From JBBKXJ01 sp037969395 (GTDB taxonomy: Bacteria; Pseudomonadota; Gammaproteobacteria; Pseudomonadales; JAUIET01), in contig JBBKXJ010000129.1 of assembly GCA_037969395.1 (NCBI GenBank), forward strand, positions 1 through 18,145: a stretch of 18,145 nt of DNA, given 5' to 3'. Both the position numbers and the translations under genes were made by a program. The number at the start of each line of letters is the position of its first letter. The stretch's first letter is position 1. The notes beneath the pieces were generated by a model. That model did not search any database. It worked only from the letters and a program-made list of their open reading frames with translations, and was not told the origin of the DNA. This document shows positions 8,652 through 15,753 of this stretch, one piece after another.

Positions 8652-9677
8652 ATGAAAGCATTGGTAAAAAAGAATCCCACTCCCGGTCTGTGGCTGGAAG
8701 AGGTGGCCTTGCCGGAATTGGGCATTAACGACGTGCTGATCAAGGTCAAGCGCACCGCTATTTGCGGTACCGATATGCATATTTACAATTGGGACGAGTG
8801 GGCGCAGAAAACGATTCCTGTGCCTATGGTGGTAGGCCATGAGTTCGTTGGCGAAATTGTTGAGGTGGGCGCCAATGTCAACGATTTCCATGCCGGCCAA
8901 ATTGTATCGGGTGAAGGTCATGTCGTCTGTGGCCGCTGCCGCAACTGCATGGCGGGTCGGCGTCACCTATGCGCATTTACCAGTGGTGTTGGCGTTGACA
9001 GGCCGGGCGCGTTTGCTGAGTATCTCTCTCTGCCCATGTCAAATGTTTGGGAGCATCGACCCGGTATTGATCTGGATGTCGCCGCGCTGTTCGACCCGTT
9101 AGGCAACGCGGTTCATACCGCCTTAAAGTATGATCTGCTGGGCGAGGATGTGCTGATCACCGGTGCCGGCCCGATTGGTGTGATGGCCGCCGCTGTATGC
9201 CGCCACGCTGGCGCACGCCATGTGGTGATTACCGATATCAACCCATTACGGTTGGAATTGGCGAACACGCTGGGGGCAACCCGCACTGTCAATGTTAGCA
9301 AGGAAAATCTGGCGGCGGTGCAGAATGAGCTGGGTATGACCGAAGGATTCGATGTCGGCCTGGAGATGTCGGGCAACCCCTCGGGCTTCAAAGATTTGCT
9401 CGCCAACATGTGTCACGGCGGTAAGGTCGCGATGCTGGGCATTCCTGCTGGGGAGCTGGCGATTGATTGGAATACTGTCATCTTCAATATGCTGACGCTG
9501 AAGGGTATCTATGGCCGCGAAATGTATGAAACCTGGTATAAGATGTCGGTGATGGTGGAGTCAGGGCTCGATGTATCTCCTGTAATCACCCACCGTCTGT
9601 CGTATACCGAATTTCAGCAGGGCTTTGATGCGATGAAAGCCGGTTCGGCGAGTAAAGTGATTTTGAATTGGGAGTGA
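8652..9677 (+). CDS. tdh: L-threonine 3-dehydrogenase-type zinc alcohol dehydrogenase
   Basis: The 341-residue protein matches the length of E. coli Tdh, which oxidises L-threonine to 2-amino-3-ketobutyrate with NAD+. Catalytic zinc ligands are visible as Cys38, His63 and Glu64; structural zinc cysteines are at 93, 96, 99 and 107; the Rossmann motif GAGPIG is at 171-176. Signature stretches such as ICGTDMHIYNWDEW, PVPMVVGHE and GIYGREM are essentially those of Tdh. I chose ATG 8652 because it reproduces the family N-terminus MKALVKK; an upstream in-frame start at 8559 adds unrelated residues. Kbl, the usual partner ligase, is not adjacent, so in this island the enzyme may act on threonine or on a related beta-hydroxy substrate. 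The MetE-like gene follows after 9 bases. Confidence 0.93.
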   Translation: MKALVKKNPTPGLWLEEVALPELGINDVLIKVKRTAICGTDMHIYNWDEWAQKTIPVPMVVGHEFVGEIVEVGANVNDFHAGQIVSGEGHVVCGRCRNCMAGRRHLCAFTSGVGVDRPGAFAEYLSLPMSNVWEHRPGIDLDVAALFDPLGNAVHTALKYDLLGEDVLITGAGPIGVMAAAVCRHAGARHVVITDINPLRLELANTLGATRTVNVSKENLAAVQNELGMTEGFDVGLEMSGNPSGFKDLLANMCHGGKVAMLGIPAGELAIDWNTVIFNMLTLKGIYGREMYETWYKMSVMVESGLDVSPVITHRLSYTEFQQGFDAMKAGSASKVILNWE

Positions 9678-9686
9678 ATCAAGAGC

Positions 9687-10022
9687 ATGAAAACAAGTAC
9701 GGAAAGAATTCTCACCACCCACCTGGGTAGCATGCCGCGCTCGAAAGCCGTTATCAATGGCGATTTTGCCAAGGAGAACGAGCAGGAGTTTGATCCGGCG
9801 CGATTGGCCGAAACTATCGCTGCGGCGGTAACCGAGGTAGTCAGGCTTCAGGTTGAGGCGGATGTCGACGTTGTTAGCGACGGCGAGATGAGAAAAATCA
9901 GCTACGCGACCTATATCAAGGGTACTAATGTAAGGAACCATTCCCATGTACTAGGGGATTTGTCAGCGTTCACGGGAGGCTATGTACATCTACCATATGG
10001 ACGCAAATATATTGCAACTTGA
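9687..10022 (+). pseudogene. MetE-like cobalamin-independent methyltransferase, truncated
   Basis: Residues 1-78 of this reading frame are recognisable as the N-terminus of the cobalamin-independent methionine synthase II / epoxyalkane:CoM transferase-like family: TERILTTHLGSMPRS, then VVRLQVEADVDVVSDGEMRKISYATYIK. Family members usually run to about 350-390 residues. Here homology stops near base 9921, where ERLTGFGG-like sequence would be expected, and the frame continues for about 33 unrelated residues to a TGA at 10020-10022. Zinc-binding and catalytic residues in the C-terminal barrel are therefore missing. It starts 9 bases after tdh with AAGAG just upstream, so it was once part of that operon. 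The likely cause is recombination that brought in the adjacent mobile-element segment. The fragment is probably non-functional. Confidence 0.7.
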
Positions 10023-10102
10023 ATTCACCCTATGCCAGTGCCGAAAGCAGGGAGACGCTCGGTGGAGAACATTCACACGATATGTTTATTGAGATTTTTG
10101 AT

Positions 10103-10444
10103 ATGACGAATAGACCATCTCATCTTCTAAATTGTGCTTCTCATTCCAGCCCATGCAGTTTGGATATCCTACTTGCCGAACAATACCTTAAAGAAAATGA
10201 ATGGGGAAAAGCGATTCAGCTAACTCAAAAAGCACTGAAGACACTCAAATCGGATAGAGCCGGTAACGCCTTATTAATTCTTGGCCATTCTTATTTAAGA
10301 CAGGGGCAGGTTAACCGGGCCAAGTCTGCATTTCTAAAAGCGTCGCACTTTCAAAAATATCAAGCGAAAGCACAATACTGCATAGAAAAACTGGAAATTA
10401 ACCCCGATGACTTTGCGATCCAATCATGGGAGCAGTTATGTTAG
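10103..10444 (+). CDS. Small TPR-like helical repeat protein
   Basis: About 113 residues, with an all-helical centre resembling two tetratricopeptide repeats: LLAEQYLKENEWGKAIQLTQ, then ALLILGHSYLRQGQVNRAKSAF. TPR pairs usually mediate protein-protein contact. There is no signal peptide or catalytic motif. The start is uncertain: ATG 10103 has GAG nine bases upstream, ATG 10082 has GGTGGAGA about 14 bases upstream, and the frame stays open back to TTG 10019. The gene lies wholly inside the segment separating the truncated MetE-like gene from the SnoaL remnant, and its base composition looks more AT-rich than the flanking catabolic genes. It was probably carried in with the mobile debris. No specific family was recognised. 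Confidence 0.5.
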   Translation: MTNRPSHLLNCASHSSPCSLDILLAEQYLKENEWGKAIQLTQKALKTLKSDRAGNALLILGHSYLRQGQVNRAKSAFLKASHFQKYQAKAQYCIEKLEINPDDFAIQSWEQLC

Positions 10445-10533
10445 CCGTGATCAATTGGGGTATCGGGAGCATTCCCGGTGCTGTCGATCAGGATGGCGAG
10501 GTGGTCGATTTGTTTCTGCAGGCTCGGCGAGAG
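10438..10533 (+). pseudogene. Fragment resembling IS6-family transposase
   Basis: The short frame starting at ATG 10438 encodes PGAVDQDGEVVDLFLQARRERAS before a TAA. The AVDQDG-x-VVD-x-F-x-QARR pattern is typical of the DDE domain of IS6/IS240-type transposases, around the first catalytic Asp of the RAVDxDG strand. Only about 25 residues are recognisable, and neither the upstream helix-turn-helix nor the rest of the DDE domain is present. It is interpreted as a relic; a chance match is possible because the match is short. Confidence 0.45.
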
Positions 10534-10674
10534 AGGGCATCATAAATACCGGGGCGCCATGGGGCGCTACGCACTGAGAATCAATCATTTGCGCGTAATG
10601 TGTGTTTGCTCGTTTATGTTCAACCACCGGGTTTTTGATGCACTCCTCCTAGCGTTTAGCATCGTAGACTAGGC

Positions 10675-10875
10675 TTATATGATAGGTTTTTTACGCGCCG
10701 ATTTGTGTCGTTCCTTCAGCTCAATATCAACATATTTATCCGTCGTTGCGCTGGAGCTATGACTCGCGTCGTCTCTGACGTGCTCTTGCGGTCTAATATT
10801 AACGTCATCTGAAATACCAGTATGGCGCAGCCAGTGCACCGTGGCTTCCATCAGGGTATCATGCGGCTGTTCTGA
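10675..10875 (-). pseudogene. C-terminal remnant of a tyrosine recombinase/integrase
   Basis: Reading leftwards from about 10875, the frame encodes the last about 60 residues of a phage-type integrase. It contains the box II motif H-W-L-R-H-T (the H-x-x-R active-site pair), the downstream ASHSSSATTDKY segment with the conserved His and the nucleophilic Tyr, and a basic tail ending KKPII before TAA. Everything N-terminal to this (core-binding domain and box I Arg) is absent; the frame continues upstream as unrelated sequence. It is a 3' fragment of an integrase gene, hence a relic of an element inserted here. It is opposite in direction to the island genes. Confidence 0.75.
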
Positions 10876-10921
10876 GAGGGTTCGGTCAGAGTAATCTGGC
10901 CGTTCTACTCGACCTGGATCC

Positions 10922-11050
10922 CTGATAGATGAGGGAATGATCAGGGAAAACTGGGTACCCATTGATATCATCCACATGTTGCTGCAAATGGGTGTAGATG
11001 TGATGGCCAGAGTCCGGCAGCAGTTTCGCAAGCCGAGTTGTTACGAATAG
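10922..11050 (+). pseudogene. C-terminal tail of a fourth SnoaL-like paralogue
   Basis: The plus-strand frame ending at TAG 11048-11050 encodes LIDEGMIRENWVPIDIIHML followed by LQMGVDVMARVRQQF. This aligns with the extreme C-termini of the three complete SnoaL-like proteins (for example ENWVSIDIIELLLQMGLDVFAQMREL in the gene at 11059, split here by the shared ENWV and QMGxDV motifs). The remaining about 300 residues are missing, and upstream sequence in the same frame is non-homologous with a stop near 10892. The remnant sits only 8 bases before the intact paralogue, so two such genes originally stood in tandem. The junction with the mobile debris is near 10910-10922. Confidence 0.78.
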
Positions 11051-11058
11051 GAGTGTTG

Positions 11059-12075
11059 ATGAACAGCAAACAAGTTGTCGAACAGTTTTATGCGAGCCTA
11101 AACGCAGCGAGTGCGGGTGGTAACTTTGGCGCAGCGCATTCGTTGTTAGACCCAAATGTGGTTTGGTGCGCCGCACACCCGATTAACGACCTGCAGGGCC
11201 AGGACGAATTCTTTGCTAGATACTGGTCACCCCTCAAAACGGCGCTACCCGATGTCGAACGTAAACCCAATGTGGTAGTCGAGGGCGACTTCGTCTCGCA
11301 GGAAACGGGCGAGACCGGCCACTGGGTGAATAGCACCGGTTATCTGCTTGGCACGTTCGAGCAACCGTTATTTGATATTCCCGCAACCGGTAAGAGTTTA
11401 TATCTGCGTTATTTCGATCTCGTGCGCGTCGCGCACGGCAAAATCGCCGAATGTTATGTCATTCTGGACTTTGTCGATGCTATGCAGCAGGCAGGTGTCA
11501 ATCCGCTGCGCGCCAGTCTGGGCCACAGCGGCTTGATAAGGCCCCCCGCCACCATGGATGGGCTAACCCTGGATGATGTGAATGGCGAAGAGGGCGTCAG
11601 CACAATGCATTTGGTCGATGACATGCTCAACGAATTGCGTTGTTTCGATGGTAACTCCCTGTCCAGCATGCAGCTGGAGAAACACTGGCACCCGGATTTT
11701 ATGTGGTACGGTCCGGGTGGTATAGGCACCACGCGTGGCATAGAGGGTTTCCGCAAACAACACCAGGGGCCATTCCTGAAAGCTTTTCCCGATCGCGATG
11801 TGGTTTTCGTGAAAAATTTTATCGGCGAGGGTAACTACGCAGCAATAGGCGGGTGGCCGCATATGACGGTTACACACGCAGGCGGCGGCTGGCTTGGCCT
11901 GGCGCCAACCGGCAAAGCGCTCACCATCAGGGTGATGGATCTGTGGCGACGTGAAGGCAATCTGTTAGTAGAAAATTGGGTAAGTATCGATATTATCGAG
12001 TTGTTGCTACAAATGGGGTTGGATGTGTTTGCCCAAATGCGCGAGCTGCATAATCTTGATCCTGGAGTGCTGTAA
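11059..12075 (+). CDS. Double-domain SnoaL/NTF2-like protein (paralogue 3)
   Basis: The 338-residue protein starts MNSKQVVEQFYASL at ATG 11059, with AGGAG at 11049-11053 placed five bases upstream; an in-frame TTG at 11038 is not needed. Domain 1 (about 3-150) contains WVNSTGYLLGTF, IPATGKSLYLRYFDL and VILDFVDAMQQAG. Domain 2 (about 185-330) contains HPDFMWYGPGGIG, FPDRD, MTVTHAGGGWLGLAPTGK, ENWVSIDIIELL and LQMGLDVF. Both halves keep the PATGK/PTGK turn, so this and paralogue 1 are the least degenerate members. It is the last gene of the rightward island. Fold assignment is secure; substrate is unknown. Confidence 0.88.
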   Translation: MNSKQVVEQFYASLNAASAGGNFGAAHSLLDPNVVWCAAHPINDLQGQDEFFARYWSPLKTALPDVERKPNVVVEGDFVSQETGETGHWVNSTGYLLGTFEQPLFDIPATGKSLYLRYFDLVRVAHGKIAECYVILDFVDAMQQAGVNPLRASLGHSGLIRPPATMDGLTLDDVNGEEGVSTMHLVDDMLNELRCFDGNSLSSMQLEKHWHPDFMWYGPGGIGTTRGIEGFRKQHQGPFLKAFPDRDVVFVKNFIGEGNYAAIGGWPHMTVTHAGGGWLGLAPTGKALTIRVMDLWRREGNLLVENWVSIDIIELLLQMGLDVFAQMRELHNLDPGVL

Positions 12076-12718
12076 CGAATAAAGCGTTCATATAGCGAGT
12101 CGCCAAGGGGTCAGCCGCAAGGCGCCTTCCCGACAGCATATTGGCTATCTGTCGTGAGAATGCACCAGGAGTAGGCGCTCATCCTTTCGAACTGCGTAGC
12201 AGCCGTTCCCAGCGCTGACGCGAGTACATCACCGTCTGCGGTCGTGATACGGCGTGGTCTGGCTCTCCGTTAAACCGCAAAAATAATTACGCCGCATGCA
12301 CCTTTCTGGCGATTACTCAATTAGCGTTCTGGCGGAATTGTTTTAGATCTCCCAACCGACGATCTAATCGTACCCTGGCAATCAACGCTAGTTGAAAAAA
12401 ATTTAGAGAGATAACCGCCAACCTTCTAAACTGCGACCTCGTTGTGTAATATCGCACATCAAACAATATACTGTTTTGTGGATATGTTTGTGAATCGCTT
12501 GCCCAACACGCCGATGTGGCTCGCGTAGCGTCACATGATTAGTTTGTGACCTCACGAGCTTAGCGATAGCGCCCCTCATCACAATGGGCGCAGCATCTGT
12601 GTTGCTAGCACCAATCAGTTGGTTGGTGTTTCATCAGCCTTGGTCATCACGGCTTTTTTTCGGAATTACACTGTACACTGTGATTGTACGGCCTATACCT
12701 ACTATCGCCACAGGAATA
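12076..12718. other. Gene-poor stretch after the catabolic island
   Basis: No convincing gene is seen in these 643 bases. A stem, CGACAG (12131-12136) with CTGTCG (12149-12154), extended by ATA/TAT, lies 56 bases after the last island gene and may mark transcript end. On the minus strand, 12179-12284 encodes a short open stretch (RPQTVMYSRQRWERLLR) that may be a decayed gene end but matches nothing I recognise. The part before 12719 probably contains the promoter of the tRNA-binding protein gene. Confidence 0.4.
12131..12154 (+). terminator. Possible hairpin terminator after SnoaL paralogue 3
   Basis: CGACAG...CTGTCG with inner ATA/TAT pairs and a single bulged C gives a 9-bp interrupted stem. 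There is no U-tract after it, so if it terminates it does so weakly or only protects the 3' end. Confidence 0.3.
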
Positions 12719-13108
12719 ATGAACATTAACAGTCACGAGTCAGAATCAGAACCCATGAAATTTCTCCCAACAAAACCAGACATTACGCTTGATCACTTCC
12801 AACAGCTGGACATTCGTGTAGGCACCATCACGCGTGTTGAAGATATAGTAGACTCCAGAAAGCTAGTAAAGCTCACCGTCAACTTTGGTGATCACTCCAG
12901 ATCTATCATGGTGGGTATGAAACAGGAACGCGACGATCCCACAGAAATTGATGGTCTACAGGCATTATTTGTCCTGAACCTACCGGAGAAGAGGATGGCC
13001 GGTCATTTGTCTCAAGGAATGCTTCTCGATCTTGGTTACGGAAATGCCATCAATCCGTGTCTAGCAGTACCTGAAAGACCTGTTCCAGCCGGCACTAGTG
13101 CCGGATGA
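12719..13108 (+). CDS. tRNA-binding domain protein (CsaA/YgjH-like)
   Basis: The conserved core begins ITLDHFQQLDIRVGTITRVEDI and continues with RSIMVGMKQ, ALFVLNLPEKRMAGHLSQGMLL and VPAG. This is the OB-fold tRNA-binding domain found alone in CsaA and YgjH and at the C-terminus of some methionyl-tRNA synthetases. These proteins bind tRNA or act as export-related chaperones in the cytoplasm. Start choice is open: ATG 12719 has AGGA close upstream (129 residues), while ATG 12755 gives 117 residues and a family-typical length without a ribosome site. An even longer frame from 12584 begins with a hydrophobic stretch unlike the family and is probably not translated. The GNAT gene follows in the same direction about 40 bases later. 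Confidence 0.8.
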   Translation: MNINSHESESEPMKFLPTKPDITLDHFQQLDIRVGTITRVEDIVDSRKLVKLTVNFGDHSRSIMVGMKQERDDPTEIDGLQALFVLNLPEKRMAGHLSQGMLLDLGYGNAINPCLAVPERPVPAGTSAG

Positions 13109-13148
13109 TTCACACCGGGCTTCATTAATACTAAAAGGCAAACACCAT

Positions 13149-13607
13149 ATGAGTTCTACGGTAAAAGTACGTAGCGCTGTTCCAAATGACTTCGCAAACT
13201 GGAGTGAACTTTACCGCGGTTACGCGAGTTTCTACAAAGTTGCAATGAATGATCAAATATTGCAAATAGTCTGGGAATGGATTAATGACTCCAATCACGA
13301 ACTCGTGTGCCTGCTTGCTTTTGTCGAAGGCAGTAACAAACCGTCAGGCCTGGCCCACATAAGGAGCATGCCTAATCCCTTGAGAGGCACCGAAGTTGGA
13401 TTCCTGGACGACCTGTTCGTTGACCCTTCCGCCCGTGGTTCAATGATAGGCAAGCATCTGTTCAAGGCTATCGAAGAGCATGCCAGGAACCAGGCATGGC
13501 CAATAATTCGGTGGATAACAGCAGATGATAACTACCGTGCAAGAGGGCTTTATGATCAACTGTCGAAGAAAACGACATGGAACACATATCAGATGGATAT
13601 TGTCTAA
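13149..13607 (+). CDS. GNAT-family N-acetyltransferase
   Basis: The 152-residue protein has the layout of a GNAT acetyltransferase: an N-terminal strand-helix (VKVRSAVPNDFANWSELYRGY), a central strand ending in EVGFLDDLFVDPSARGSMIG, the acetyl-CoA loop (the R-x-x-G-x-G/A pattern seen as RGSMIG), the following helix KHLFKAIEEHA, and a C-terminal NYRARGLYDQL motif. It would transfer an acetyl group from acetyl-CoA to an amine of an unknown substrate. ATG 13149 gives the usual GNAT N-terminus and has AAAAGG about ten bases upstream; the frame is open to 13098 but the extra residues are not family-like. It probably shares a transcript with the tRNA-binding gene. Confidence 0.85.
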   Translation: MSSTVKVRSAVPNDFANWSELYRGYASFYKVAMNDQILQIVWEWINDSNHELVCLLAFVEGSNKPSGLAHIRSMPNPLRGTEVGFLDDLFVDPSARGSMIGKHLFKAIEEHARNQAWPIIRWITADDNYRARGLYDQLSKKTTWNTYQMDIV

Positions 13608-14005
13608 CCACCAATCTAACAGACGGTGTCGAGTAATCTACTTCCCATCTGATCGACCCAGAACTTACAGACCGATATGCTGGTTGAGCTGACGGTCTGC
13701 TATTAGGCAGCGGAAGCGGATCGGCTCGTGACGGTGATCGTCCGCTCACCCTGGTTCCAGGAGAGCTCCGGATGCTGAGCTGCCCGGCTGGAGCTGGCCG
13801 ATTCTACCAGTTCACAGCTTCGTTCAACGGGTTGATTGAGCGGCGGCTCTCACTGGAGTAAGCTGTCAATGAACGCACAACGCAGTGAAATGGCGCTGTC
13901 GACCCCTTCCGGCCTTTCGACTAAAAACCACTTCTTCTCTCTAAAGCAGACAGTCACCATAGCATTCGTAAGCGCAACGTTAAGTGCGTTCTATCCAATC
14001 CAGCG
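13608..14005. other. Gene-poor stretch between GNAT and darG
   Basis: No supported gene lies in these 398 bases. A 7-bp inverted repeat, CAGACCG (13668-13674) with CGGTCTG (13693-13699), sits about 60 bases after the GNAT stop codon and could end transcription from the left, although no U-tract follows. The stretch separates two convergent units, so no promoter is required here. Confidence 0.4.
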
Positions 14006-15052
14006 TCATACTGCCATATTCACCCAATTTTTCTCACTCAGCGTCTTAATTGCGAGCGTAATTTGTCGCGGTGTGAATTGTTGTTTCCTCTCATTCCATG
14101 AATGAATTTTCTTTATAACATCATCGAGCTCTTTGCTATTTTCTTGCTCAATAAGCCAATGTACAGATGCAAGTAACTCTAAGCCGAAAGGTGATTCAAA
14201 CCCCTCAACTAATTCTGCTACTTTTTCAAACCGCGCCAAGGTATCAGGATGTTGCTTTAGAAAGGCTTCGGCTTCATCTACCGCACCCGGCAAAAGCTTC
14301 AACTCCTTTTCCGGTGCGTCACCACCATCGGCATAACCGGATACAAAATGTCCCTCAATGGTATTAAGCACATGCCTCAGGTTTTGGGTATAAGGGCCAT
14401 AAGTGGCTTTTTGATATTTGAGTCTTAAAGGCTCACCCGTGGATTGCATAAAATAAAGTAACTTGTGCACTTCTAGTAAAGTCACGGTTGGATCTAACAA
14501 TCCACCTAAATAACGTTGCATCAACTCAATTAGCACCGCACGCCCTGATGTCATTTTCGGCACCTGCCGGCTTTTCGTCATTCTATCGTTCTCTGGCGCA
14601 CCTTTGGGCTCATAGACTGAAATTTCTACATCATCTAAACCGCTTAATGCAGCTTCAATCAATGGCCGTACATCGACCCAATCTAAGCCTCCCAAGCCAC
14701 TACCCAGTGGAGGAATAGCAATAGACTTGATTCCTTTCTCTTTTATATCGCGTGCTAAAGCATGAAGTCCTTGCTCAACGTCTTCTATTTTACTGGCACC
14801 CCGCCAATGGCGTTTGGTGGGGAAGTTAATAATATATTGAGGGTTGGTGAGTTGACCGGTTTCAACTATAAACATACTGCCGGGCTTTACTTCATTTTGC
14901 TTACAGGCAGCGGCATAGGCTTTAAAGTTATCAGGCCATGCTTTTTTGAACTGCAACGCGATTCCACGCCCCATCACACCCACACAGTTAACGGTATTCA
15001 CTATCGCTTCTGCATCAGCACGTAAAATATCACCCGATGTAAATTTAATCAT
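14006..15052 (-). CDS. darG: DarG antitoxin: DNA ADP-ribosyl glycohydrolase
   Basis: The 348-residue protein has an N-terminal macro domain (about 1-155) that, in characterised DarG, removes ADP-ribose from thymidines modified by the toxin DarT. Visible landmarks are GDILRADAEAIVNTVNC, GVMGRGIALQF (26-36), INFPTKRHWRG with Lys80 at the position of the catalytic lysine reported for the Thermus protein, and PPLGSGLGGLDW (114-125). The C-terminal half (about 165-345; MTSGRAVLIELMQRYLGGLL, LEVHKLLYFMQ, RYxKATYGPY-like text, LRHVLNTIEGH) is the DarG-specific domain that binds and restrains DarT. Length is normal and the frame is intact. It lies 35 bases downstream of the broken darT. GGAAAG on the minus strand upstream of the ATG is the likely ribosome site. 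Confidence 0.93.
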   Translation of the reverse strand: MIKFTSGDILRADAEAIVNTVNCVGVMGRGIALQFKKAWPDNFKAYAAACKQNEVKPGSMFIVETGQLTNPQYIINFPTKRHWRGASKIEDVEQGLHALARDIKEKGIKSIAIPPLGSGLGGLDWVDVRPLIEAALSGLDDVEISVYEPKGAPENDRMTKSRQVPKMTSGRAVLIELMQRYLGGLLDPTVTLLEVHKLLYFMQSTGEPLRLKYQKATYGPYTQNLRHVLNTIEGHFVSGYADGGDAPEKELKLLPGAVDEAEAFLKQHPDTLARFEKVAELVEGFESPFGLELLASVHWLIEQENSKELDDVIKKIHSWNERKQQFTPRQITLAIKTLSEKNWVNMAV

Positions 15053-15087
15053 TGCTGGCTTTCCATCTCAATCTGCCTTACTCACTT

Positions 15088-15614
15088 CTAATAGTACCAT
15101 TCTGGTTTAAGTGCAACAGCTGGCTTGTGCTGTGTTCCATTCAACGCATTCATCACTTGTTGGTAAATAGGCCTTGAATAAACACCTATGGCTTCGACAA
15201 GATGCCAAGGAAAACTCTGTTCCAGTAAAAATTCAGCCTGTTTTCCATCTTTACACCCCTGCCACTGGTTGGTTTGAATCGCCGGCCAATTCAAATCGTT
15301 CAAATGAGGCAAATCATTTCGATCTCCAAAAAAATAAGACCCTGCATTGATTAGGTAAACGCCCAGCGACGCTGCTGCTGATTGGCCCATGCAACAACAC
15401 CATTGAGGTCCAACTGCAAATGCACTATTTCAGCGTAAACTGGTTGGCTTTCAGAAATACTACAATGGGACCAGGGTACATTCTTCATTAGCGATAACAA
15501 CATCAAACAGCAAGGCTGATGAGTGTAACACCAGCAAGAATGTGGTTTCACTTCATGACTATCGATGGAGATCACACGCGAGCGAACTTTATCATCTACC
15601 GATCGCGGCGTGAT
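15088..15614 (-). pseudogene. darT: DarT DNA ADP-ribosyltransferase toxin, frameshifted and decayed
   Basis: Two frames together encode the C-terminal two thirds of DarT, the toxin that ADP-ribosylates single-stranded DNA. The upstream frame (to about 15351) has AEIVHLQLDLN, VVAWANQQQRRWAFT and then TAA. The downstream frame resumes NAGSYFFGDRNDLPHLNDLN and continues with DGKQAEFLLEQSFPWHLVEA, the segment with the catalytic Glu in KQAEFL, ending KPEWYY. Restoring one base near 15355-15362 would join WAFT to L-x-NAGSYFF. Upstream of about residue SISESQPVY similarity weakens, with in-frame stops further up (TAA near 15615-15617). The N-terminal NAD-binding part is not recognisable. The toxin should be inactive, leaving darG as an orphan antitoxin. 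Confidence 0.82.
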
Positions 15615-15753
15615 TTAGTAAATCGCACAGCACAAGTGTTAGTTAATGCAGGATGTCAATACTGTATTAGGCAAATTCAGATTGAAAGAGTACTAGTTAG
15701 TAATCATGACTGTCAATCGCGAAAGAAGCTCTAACAAACGCACGATCACGTTG

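Noticed and set aside
12179..12284. Minus-strand fragment (RPQTVMYSRQRWERLLR) in the gap after the island
   Set aside because: The open stretch is only about 35 codons, bounded by stops, and matches no family I can name. A decayed gene end is possible but unsupported.
12584..12718. N-terminal extension of the tRNA-binding protein with a hydrophobic stretch
   Set aside because: Not found in the family. A ribosome site exists at the later ATG 12719, so the extension is probably upstream noncoding sequence.
13602..13984. Possible integron attC site (GTCTAAC at the GNAT stop, GTTAAGT downstream)
   Set aside because: Each matches the loose core consensus, but they are about 370 bases apart with no paired arms between, far too long for attC.
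13836..14105. Plus-strand open frame of 89 codons overlapping the end of darG
   Set aside because: It overlaps the coding strand of an intact gene and shows no domain or ribosome site.
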